From CAZFAT01 sp964517075 (lineage in GTDB: Bacteria > Acidobacteriota > Vicinamibacteria > Vicinamibacterales > SCN-69-37), in NCBI GenBank assembly GCA_964517075.1, contig CAZFAT010000417.1, forward strand, positions 1 through 5,504: a stretch of 5,504 nucleotides of DNA, given 5' to 3'. Positions 1-5,504 of the stretch are shown one piece after another. Position numbers and translations under genes: made by a program. The notes under the pieces were generated by a model. That model saw only the letters and a program-made list of their open reading frames with translations, did not search any database and was not told the DNA's origin. The first letter of the stretch is position 1; the number at the start of each line of letters is the position of its first letter.

Positions 1-633
1 CAGGAGGGCGACCGCGTCCGCGCGGGCGAGCCGCTCATGGACGGCCCGCGCAACCCGCACGACATCCTCGCGGTGCTCGGCGAGAAGGAACTGCAGGCCT
101 ATCTGGTCAACGAGATCCAGGAGGTCTACCGGCTCCAGGGCGTCGGCATCAACGACAAGCACATCGAGGTCATCGTCCGGCAGATGATGCGCTGGGTGAA
201 GGTGGAGGAAGTGGGCGACACCGAGTTCCTCATCGAGGAGCAGGTGGACAAGTTCCGCTTCCAGGAGGAGAACGAGCGCGTGCTTGCCGCGGCAGGCCAG
301 CCGGCGAAGGGCCGGCCGCTGCTGCTCGGCATCACGAAGGCGTCGCTCTCGACCGACTCGTTCATCTCCGCCGCGTCGTTCCAGGAGACGACGCGCGTGC
401 TCACCGAGGCGTCCATTTCCGGCCGTGTCGACTACCTGCGCGGGCTGAAGGAAAACGTCACGATGGGCCGGCTGATTCCCGCCGGGACCGGCTTCGAGTG
501 GTACCGCCATCTGTCGATTCCGCCCGACGAGCCGCCGCCGCCGCCGCCCCCGACTCCCGAGGAGCTGGAGGCGCAGCGGGAAATGGACGACTACGCGGAC
601 GCGGACTTCAACTTCAAGGACGACATGGAGTGA
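1..633 (+). CDS. rpoC: DNA-directed RNA polymerase subunit beta' (C-terminal part; 5' end outside window)
   Basis: This is the last ~210 residues of the largest catalytic-core subunit of RNA polymerase, read in frame from base 1 (Q-E-G-D-R-V...) to the TGA at 631-633. The ATG at 37 is internal, not the true start. Recognisable blocks are NPHDIL, NEIQEVYRLQGV, INDKHIEVIVRQM, LLGITKASLSTDSFISAAS, FQETTRVLTEA and LKENVTMGRLIPAGTG. These match, in order, the end of bacterial beta', the region that helps close the active-site cleft and leads to the omega-binding tail. After the conserved part comes a run of seven prolines (bases 532-552) and an acidic tail ending in DDME, which is lineage-specific. 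The gene is intact to its stop and is followed by an intrinsic terminator, so it is probably the last gene of its operon. Identity is certain; only the 5' part is missing. Confidence 0.98.
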   Translation, partial: QEGDRVRAGEPLMDGPRNPHDILAVLGEKELQAYLVNEIQEVYRLQGVGINDKHIEVIVRQMMRWVKVEEVGDTEFLIEEQVDKFRFQEENERVLAAAGQPAKGRPLLLGITKASLSTDSFISAASFQETTRVLTEASISGRVDYLRGLKENVTMGRLIPAGTGFEWYRHLSIPPDEPPPPPPPTPEELEAQREMDDYADADFNFKDDME

Positions 634-852
634 CGTGACGGGTCGCCGGGCGGGGTGCCGGGACTCCGCGGCGCTGGATATGCGTGAACACGGGCGTGCT
701 CGGACACGGGTACGCCCGTCTTTTTTTGCCCGCTGGACGAGCGGATCCGGCCCGGGGCGCGGGGGGCCGGCGGAGGAACGGACCGACGCGCGCTGTCGTA
801 ATGACGTCGCCACGTTCCGGCCCGCGGCCGGTCCGGGAGCGCCAGTTGCAGC
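634..852. other. Gene-free gap between rpoC and the membrane/spermidine-synthase-like gene
   Basis: This gap of 219 bases holds the terminator at 690-727 and a second perfect 7-base inverted repeat (CCGGCCC at 747-753, GGGCCGG at 764-770, 10-base loop) that has no T run. A GGAGG at 772-776 has no start codon at a useful distance; the next ATG, at 801, is 24 bases on and opens only a short frame. The downstream gene presumably has its own promoter here, but I see no convincing paired -35/-10 elements. Short open frames in this stretch have no recognisable protein character. Confidence 0.6.
690..727 (+). terminator. Rho-independent terminator after rpoC
   Basis: An 8-base perfect inverted repeat (ACGGGCGT at 690-697, ACGCCCGT at 712-719) is followed, after one C, by seven T residues at 721-727. 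An alternative shorter fold in the same place pairs ACGGG (706-710) with CCCGT (715-719) around a TACG tetraloop, and it also abuts the T run. Either fold gives a GC-rich stem plus U tract. It starts 57 bases after the rpoC stop codon and points in the + direction, so it probably ends the rpoBC transcript. Confidence 0.85.
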
Positions 853-3312
853 ATGGCTCAGGAGATGCCCCAGCGTATGAACGGACGTGATGAGTCGTCG
901 ATTGCCCCGGCCAGCCAGGCTCTGCCGGCCCTGCTTCTTCTCTTCGTCGGCAGCGGCTGCGCCGCGCTGATCTACGAGGTCGTCTGGTTCCAGCTCCTCC
1001 AGTTGGTGATTGGTTCCTCGTCCATCTCGCTGGGCGTGCTGCTCGGCACCTTCATGGGCGGCATGTGTCTCGGCAGCTTCCTGCTGCCGCGCTACGTGGC
1101 GGTCGGCCCCCATCCGCTGCGTGTGTATGCCTTCCTCGAACTCGGCATCGGGGCGATGGGCCTGCTGCTGCTGTGGGGCATGCCCCTGGTCAACGGGCTC
1201 TATACGACGATTGGCGGCGGCAACGTGATCTTCCGCGCCATCGTCGCGGCGGTGTGCCTGCTGCCGCCCACGTTGATGATGGGGGCCACGCTGCCGGCCA
1301 TCGCCCGCTGGGTCGAAACAACACCTCGCGGGGTCGCCTGGCTCGGCTACTTCTACGGCGGCAACATCGGCGGAGCGGTCATTGGCAGCCTGCTGGCCGG
1401 GTTCTACCTGCTTCGCGTGCACGACATGGCCGTCGCCACGTATGTGGCCGTGGCGCTCAACATGCTCGTGTCCGTCATTGGCCTGGCGATCGCCAGCCGG
1501 ACGCGGTACGAACCCTCCGCTGCCCGGGCCGCCGGCCAGGTCGTGCGGGCCGCCGGAGCCGGCACGGTCTACGTCGCGATCGCCCTGTCGGGTTTCACGG
1601 CGCTCGGAGCGCAGGTCGTCTGGACGCGGTTGCTCTCGCTCCTGTTTGGCGCAACTGTCTACACCTTCTCCCTCATCCTGGGCGTGTTCCTGTTCGGGCT
1701 GGGCATCGGCAGCACGATCGGCGCGGCTCTCGCCCGGACGAGTCCGAACCCGCGCGTGGTGCTCGGCTGGTGTCAGATGCTGCTGTGCGGGGCGCTCGGG
1801 TGGGCGGCCGTGATGCTCACGAACTCGCTGCCGTACTGGCCGATCAACCCGTCCATCACCAGCGAGCCGTGGTTCAACTTCCAGCTCGACCTCGTGCGGT
1901 GCGCCTGGGTCGTGCTGCCGGGGGCGATCCTCTGGGGCGCCAGCTTCCCGCTGGCGCTGGCCGGCGTGGCCTCCCCGGGGCAGGACCCGGGCCGGCTCGT
2001 GGGCGGTGTCTACGCCGCCAACACCGTCGGGGCCATCGTCGGGGCGCTGGGCGCCACGCTCGTCATCACCCAATACATTGGCAGCCAGCGCGGCCAGCAA
2101 CTGCTCATTCTCGCCTCGGTGGCGGCGGCGCTGCTCATGCTGGTGCCGGCCGCCACGGCCGGCGCCGCGCGGCAGGGTGTGCGCTGGGCGTCGACCCTTG
2201 CGCTGCTTGTCGCCACCGCGGGCGCGGGGTGGATCGCGAGCTCCGTGCCCCCCGTGCCCGGGCTGCTCATCGCCTACGGCCGGTACGCGGCGACGTGGTT
2301 GGGCGTGAGCGGGACCATCATCTACACGGGCGAGGGGCTGAACGCGTTCGTGGCCGTCACGGAGACGTCGAGCGGCGTCCGCAACTACCACAACGCCGGC
2401 AAGGTGCAGGCGTCGAGCGAGCCCCAGGACATGCGGCTGCAGCGCATGCTGGGCCACTTCACGCATCTCATTCCCCGCGAACCGAAGAATGCGCTCGTCA
2501 TTGGCTGCGGGGCCGGGGTCACGGCCGGCGCCGTGTCGATTGGCCCGGGCGTCGAGCGCATGACGATTGCGGAGATCGAGCCGCTCGTCGTCAGGTCGGT
2601 GTCGGAGTACTTCGGGGAGCACAACTACGAGGTGGTGAAGAACCCGAAAGTCACCATCCACATCGACGACGCCCGCCACTTCCTGCTGACGACGGACCAG
2701 ACCTTCGATGCCATCACGTCTGATCCGCTGGACCCCTGGGTCAAGGGCGCGGCCACGCTCTACACGGAAGAGTTCTTCGAGGTCGTCAAGCGGCGGCTGA
2801 ACCCCGGCGGCGTCGTCACGCTCTTCGTCCAGCTCTACGAGAGCAACACCGCCGCGGTGAAGAGCGAGATCGGCACCTTCATGAAGGTGTTCCCGAACAG
2901 CGTCGTCTGGGGCAACGCGAACAACGGCCAGGGGTACGACCTGGTGCTGATGGGACAGGTCGAACCCATCCGGATCAACGTTGACGAGCTGCAGCAGAAG
3001 CTGGACGACCCGCGCTACGCGCAGGTGGCGCAGTCGCTCCGCGAGATCGGGATCTATTCCGCCGTCGATTTGCTGTCCAACTACGCGGGCACGCCGGTGG
3101 ATCTCGCGCCCTGGCTCAAGGACGCGGTGATCAACCGCGATCGCAACCTGCGTCTGCAGTACCTGGCGGGCATGGGCCTCAACCTGTATCAGAGCGGGCC
3201 CATCTACGCGGAAATGCTGAGCCACGCCCGGTACCCCGAGCAGATGTTCAGCGGGTCGGACGCCACCCTTGCGGCGCTGCGCGACGGCATCCGGAGGCTG
3301 AGCGGCCGATGA
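853..3312 (+). CDS. Membrane-anchored spermidine-synthase-like protein (fused polytopic membrane domain plus aminopropyltransferase-like domain)
   Basis: The 819-residue protein has two parts. Residues ~24-470 hold about 12-13 hydrophobic segments in two repeats: GCAALIYEVVW (35-45), MGATLP (143-148) and YGGNIGG (168-174) recur as GFTALGAQVVW (247-257), WGASFP (361-366) and YAANTVG (387-393). Residues ~495-690 form a Rossmann domain of the spermidine synthase type: VIGCGAG (549-555), the acidic AEIEP (573-577), IDDAR (604-608) and SDPLDP (623-628), then LYTEEFF. This fused architecture is known in bacteria, and most members are untested. True spermidine synthases use GGGDG and a YHE motif; here these read GCGAG and, in my alignment, LQR (529-531), so transfer of aminopropyl groups to putrescine is doubtful. 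The SAM-like ligand site and the D-x-x-D pair remain. The start is uncertain: ATG 853 has GGGAG 13 bases upstream, while ATG 877 has AGGAG 12 bases upstream. Polyamine-related or other SAM-dependent chemistry at the membrane is inference. Confidence 0.88.
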   Translation: MAQEMPQRMNGRDESSIAPASQALPALLLLFVGSGCAALIYEVVWFQLLQLVIGSSSISLGVLLGTFMGGMCLGSFLLPRYVAVGPHPLRVYAFLELGIGAMGLLLLWGMPLVNGLYTTIGGGNVIFRAIVAAVCLLPPTLMMGATLPAIARWVETTPRGVAWLGYFYGGNIGGAVIGSLLAGFYLLRVHDMAVATYVAVALNMLVSVIGLAIASRTRYEPSAARAAGQVVRAAGAGTVYVAIALSGFTALGAQVVWTRLLSLLFGATVYTFSLILGVFLFGLGIGSTIGAALARTSPNPRVVLGWCQMLLCGALGWAAVMLTNSLPYWPINPSITSEPWFNFQLDLVRCAWVVLPGAILWGASFPLALAGVASPGQDPGRLVGGVYAANTVGAIVGALGATLVITQYIGSQRGQQLLILASVAAALLMLVPAATAGAARQGVRWASTLALLVATAGAGWIASSVPPVPGLLIAYGRYAATWLGVSGTIIYTGEGLNAFVAVTETSSGVRNYHNAGKVQASSEPQDMRLQRMLGHFTHLIPREPKNALVIGCGAGVTAGAVSIGPGVERMTIAEIEPLVVRSVSEYFGEHNYEVVKNPKVTIHIDDARHFLLTTDQTFDAITSDPLDPWVKGAATLYTEEFFEVVKRRLNPGGVVTLFVQLYESNTAAVKSEIGTFMKVFPNSVVWGNANNGQGYDLVLMGQVEPIRINVDELQQKLDDPRYAQVAQSLREIGIYSAVDLLSNYAGTPVDLAPWLKDAVINRDRNLRLQYLAGMGLNLYQSGPIYAEMLSHARYPEQMFSGSDATLAALRDGIRRLSGR

Positions 3313-3333
3313 TAGACTGACGCGCTGAAAAGG
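3310..3333 (+). promoter_or_regulatory. Possible extended -10 promoter and ribosome binding site for the first exported-protein gene
   Basis: TGATAGACT at 3310-3318 fits an extended -10 (TG-n-TAGACT), with the TGA being the stop codon of the upstream gene. No good -35 lies at 16-18 bases upstream, which extended -10 promoters can tolerate. Transcription would begin near 3325, leaving a very short leader. AAGG at 3330-3333 (within GAAAAGG) is 7 bases before the ATG at 3341 and is a reasonable Shine-Dalgarno site that supports that start. The promoter part is weak; co-transcription from the upstream gene is equally possible. Confidence 0.35.
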
Positions 3334-3340
3334 CTCCCCC

Positions 3341-4447
3341 ATGACCAGACATCGTCCTGTCGTCGCGGGTCTTGCGTTCCTTCTCGGCCTGACGATTGTT
3401 TCCGCCGCGCCGCGGTTCCAAGCGGCGGATACGCTCCCGGAGCGCCTGACCGACGCCCAGTTCTGGGCGACGAGCCAGGCGTTGTCGGAGCCCGACGGGT
3501 ACTTCCGGTCGGACAACCTGCTCTCGAACGAGCTCTCTTATCCGGAGGTCATGGCGCCGCTCGTGGAACGCGCGCGTTCCGGCGGCGTGTACCTGGGCGT
3601 GGGACCCGAACAGAACTTCAACTACATCGTGCGACTCCGGCCGAGGATGGTCTTCATCACCGACGTCCGGCGCGGGAACCTGCACACGCAACTGATGTAC
3701 AAGGCCCTGTTCGAGATGTCCACGAACCGCGTCGAGTTCGTCGAGCGTCTGTTCTCGCGAACGCGTCCGGCCGGCCTCACCGCCGATGCCCCGGTCACCG
3801 AGCTGATGTCGGCCTTTCAGGCAGCGGCCCCTGCGGCCGAAGCCGTCTACCAGAGCAACTTCGAGGCGATCCGGCAGCACCTGACGGTCACCCGGGCGCT
3901 GCCGCTGCCCAAGGACGATCTCGACGGCATCGAGTGGGTGTACTCGAATTTCTACCGGTTTGGCCCGCACATCACCTACAACTCTTCGACCAACGGGGGC
4001 GGGCGCGGATCCCAGGCGACCTACACAGGTCTGATGACGGCCGCCGATGAGGCTGGAGCTCCGCAGAGTTATCTGGCCAGCGAGGCCACGTTCCAGGTCA
4101 TGAAGGATCTCGAACAGCGCAACCTGGTCGTTCCCGTCGTCGGCAATTTCGGTGGGCCCAAGGCGCTCAAGGCGATCGGTCAGTACGTCCGGGACCATGG
4201 CTCGGTCGTCATGGCGTTCTATCTCTCGAACGTCGAGCAGTACCTCATTCAGGACGGCATCTGGGGGGCGTTCTGCGCCAACGTGGCGGCCATGCCCCTG
4301 GACGCGCGTAGCACGTTCATCCGATCGGAGCAGGGGGACCGCTACGCGGGCGGAAGCGGGCGCGGGCTGGTCAATTCGCTGGGACCGATGCAGGATGAAG
4401 TGCGGACCGGTTGTGGCGTGTCGTCACCGGCCGCGGCGCGGCCCTGA
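3341..4447 (+). CDS. Exported protein of unknown function, first of two tandem paralogues (Rossmann-like start motif)
   Basis: This 368-residue protein begins with a signal peptide: basic MTRHR, a hydrophobic core at ~7-20, and plausible cleavage after VSA (20-22) or FQA (26-28). There is no lipobox cysteine, so it should be released to the periplasm or outside. Landmarks are RLTDAQFW (35-42), FRSDNLLSNE (55-64), GGVYLGVGPEQNF (81-93), FITDVRRGNL (105-114), LMYKAL (118-123), a glycine-rich GGGRG (219-223), VPVVGNFGGPKALKA (264-278) and FYLSNVEQYL (293-302). The G-x-G loop (86-88) followed by D108 looks like the first beta-alpha-beta of a Rossmann fold, as in SAM-dependent methyltransferases; this is inference. 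It resembles proteins I recall being labelled the LIC_10091 family, but I could not check that. Start: ATG 3341 with AAGG 7 bases upstream, 28 bases after the previous stop. No function can be assigned. Confidence 0.85.
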   Translation: MTRHRPVVAGLAFLLGLTIVSAAPRFQAADTLPERLTDAQFWATSQALSEPDGYFRSDNLLSNELSYPEVMAPLVERARSGGVYLGVGPEQNFNYIVRLRPRMVFITDVRRGNLHTQLMYKALFEMSTNRVEFVERLFSRTRPAGLTADAPVTELMSAFQAAAPAAEAVYQSNFEAIRQHLTVTRALPLPKDDLDGIEWVYSNFYRFGPHITYNSSTNGGGRGSQATYTGLMTAADEAGAPQSYLASEATFQVMKDLEQRNLVVPVVGNFGGPKALKAIGQYVRDHGSVVMAFYLSNVEQYLIQDGIWGAFCANVAAMPLDARSTFIRSEQGDRYAGGSGRGLVNSLGPMQDEVRTGCGVSSPAAARP

Positions 4448-4455
4448 CGAGCCCC

Positions 4456-4477
4456 CGGCCCCGGGCCGGGCCGTTTT
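4456..4477 (+). terminator. Possible intrinsic terminator between the two exported paralogues
   Basis: CGGCCC (4456-4461) pairs with GGGCCG (4468-4473) around a six-base loop, directly followed by TTTT at 4474-4477. The stem is entirely G/C but the T run is only four long, and overlapping registers (CCCGGCC at 4454-4460 with GGCCGGG at 4464-4470) compete. It lies 8 bases after the stop of the first paralogue. Partial termination or transcript 3'-end stabilisation are both possible. Confidence 0.5.
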
Positions 4478-4520
4478 CGGTCGCCGTACCGCCTGGGGAA
4501 TGCTGAGTCGCTGACCTGGT

Positions 4521-5504
4521 ATGCGGGCCCCTCGCCTGAAACTGCTCGCCGTCGTGCTCTTTCTGGCTGGCTTCAGCGGCCTTGGTGCCGCCGAACGGCA
4601 GGCCGCCGGCTCCCTGTCGATCCCGGCCCGGCTCACCGATCAGCAGTTCTGGCGTCTGTCGACTGAGTTCTCCGAACCCGCCGGCTTCTTTCGTTCGGAG
4701 AACCTCGTTTCGAACGAGCATACCTTCCAGCACGTCATTCCGACGCTCAAGCGACAGGTCAAGCCCGGGGGGGTCTATCTCGGCGTGGCGCCGGACCAGA
4801 ACTTCACCTACATCATCGCCACCGAGCCACGGATCGCGTTCATCGTCGACATTCGCCGGGGCAATCTGCTCCAGCACCTGATGTACAAGGCGCTCATCGA
4901 GATGTCGGCCGATCGGGCTGAGTTCATCTCGCGGCTGTTCTCGAAGGCCCGGCCGGCCGGCGTCGGGGCGGCGTCGAGCGTCCACGACCTGTTTGCCTCC
5001 TATGCCGACGTGCCGACGAGCGAGGACCTCTACCGTCAGAACGTCCGGGTGATCCGGGAGCGGCTGCTCAAGCGGCACGGCTTTCCGCTCAGCGCCGGGG
5101 ACCTCGCCCAACTCGAGTCGATTTACTTCGCGTTCTTCTGGGATGGCCCGGGGCTGCGCTATTCGATGTCGACGGGGCCCGGCGGCGGACGCGGCTTTGG
5201 CAGCCGCTTCCCGACCTACGAGGAGTTGATGCTTCAGGCCGATCTCGACGGAGTGCCTCACGGCTACCTGGCCACCGAGGCGCATTTCCGGGCCCTCAAA
5301 GGACTCCAGGAGCGGAATCTCATCGTGCCGGTGGTGGGCAACTTCGCCGGGCCAAAGGCCCTGAAGGCCGTCGGGCGCTACGTGCGCGAACACCGGTCCA
5401 CGGTGCAGACCTTCTACGTCTCGAACGTGGAGCAGTATCTGTTCCAGAACGACGTCTGGCGGAACTTCTACGCGAACGTGGCGACGCTACCGTTGGACGA
5501 GCGC
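4521..5504 (+). CDS. Exported protein of unknown function, second tandem paralogue (3' end outside window)
   Basis: An open frame runs from ATG 4521 without a stop to the window edge, giving 328 residues. It starts with a signal peptide: basic MRAPRLK, hydrophobic ~8-20, likely cleavage after GAA (22-24), no lipobox. It aligns with the upstream gene almost end to end: RLTDQQFW (38-45), FRSENLVSNE (57-66), GGVYLGVAPDQNF (83-95), FIVDIRRGNL (107-116), LMYKAL (120-125), GGGRG (221-225), VPVVGNFAGPKALKA (269-283), FYVSNVEQYL (298-307). Hand counting gave about 58% identity over 112 gap-free residues in the N-terminal half. It differs by A90 in place of the second glycine of the G-x-G loop and by a few extra residues after GGGRG. 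A stop codon in the same frame at 4512-4514 makes 4521 the first possible ATG; I see no clear Shine-Dalgarno site. By comparison with its partner, roughly 40 residues should be missing. Function unknown. Confidence 0.85.
   Translation, partial: MRAPRLKLLAVVLFLAGFSGLGAAERQAAGSLSIPARLTDQQFWRLSTEFSEPAGFFRSENLVSNEHTFQHVIPTLKRQVKPGGVYLGVAPDQNFTYIIATEPRIAFIVDIRRGNLLQHLMYKALIEMSADRAEFISRLFSKARPAGVGAASSVHDLFASYADVPTSEDLYRQNVRVIRERLLKRHGFPLSAGDLAQLESIYFAFFWDGPGLRYSMSTGPGGGRGFGSRFPTYEELMLQADLDGVPHGYLATEAHFRALKGLQERNLIVPVVGNFAGPKALKAVGRYVREHRSTVQTFYVSNVEQYLFQNDVWRNFYANVATLPLDER

Noticed and set aside
126..416. 96-codon open frame on the - strand within rpoC
   Set aside because: It lies entirely within well-conserved rpoC sequence; its Ser/Thr/Arg-rich product has no recognisable features.
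799..804. TAATGA as a -10 box for the fusion gene
   Set aside because: No -35-like sequence sits 16-18 bases upstream and there is no TG extension, so the match is not better than chance.
591..890. Short open frames in and around the gap after rpoC (635-880 +, 684-890 +, 591-854 -)
   Set aside because: They cross the terminator, are rich in Arg/Gly/Pro, have no ribosome binding site at a sensible distance and match no family I know.
1065..2723. 552-codon open frame on the + strand inside the fusion gene
   Set aside because: Its composition is dominated by Arg, Gly, Ala, Pro and His, typical of an out-of-frame reading of G/C-rich DNA. The overlapping frame has clear membrane segments and a SAM-type motif.
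3248..4198. 316-codon open frame on the - strand
   Set aside because: It is exactly codon-aligned with the + strand exported-protein gene, so its stops could arise only from TTA, CTA or TCA codons, which are rare in this G/C-biased gene. It has no recognisable motifs, while the + frame has a signal peptide and a paralogue.
4371..5393. 340-codon open frame on the - strand
   Set aside because: It is codon-aligned with the second paralogue and open for the same reason. Its weak resemblance to the other antisense frame only mirrors the similarity of the two real genes.

Overview
The window is a stretch of high-GC bacterial chromosome with all supported genes on the + strand. It starts inside the 3' end of rpoC (RNA polymerase beta' subunit), so it begins in a core housekeeping operon and moves into less characterised genes. 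The strong G/C bias at third codon positions, the uncommon membrane-fused spermidine-synthase-like protein and the exported protein pair would fit a high-GC soil lineage such as Acidobacteriota (possibly Vicinamibacteria). That placement is an inference from gene content and was not tested by any search.

Layout: (1) 1-633, the C-terminal ~210 residues of RpoC. (2) 634-852, a gene-free gap with a convincing Rho-independent terminator at 690-727 and a second GC-rich hairpin just after it. (3) 853-3312, an 819-residue protein with about 12-13 membrane segments built as an internal duplication, fused to a C-terminal spermidine-synthase-like Rossmann domain whose diagnostic active-site residues are altered. 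(4) 3341-4447, an exported 368-residue protein of unknown function. (5) 4521 to the window edge, a second exported protein that is clearly a paralogue of the first; its 3' end lies outside the window. A GC-rich hairpin followed by TTTT lies between the two paralogues.

How the genes may work together: the rpoBC transcript appears to stop after rpoC, so the downstream genes are probably a separate unit. The membrane/aminopropyltransferase-like gene and the first exported gene are 28 bases apart and could be co-transcribed, although a possible extended -10 promoter overlaps the first gene's stop codon. The two exported paralogues share a glycine-containing loop followed about 20 residues later by an acidic residue. 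This looks like a nucleotide- or SAM-binding Rossmann start, which would be unusual in proteins with signal peptides. No RNA genes, CRISPR arrays, insertion sequences or phage genes were seen. The most notable content is the tandem exported pair beside a divergent, membrane-anchored aminopropyltransferase-like protein.
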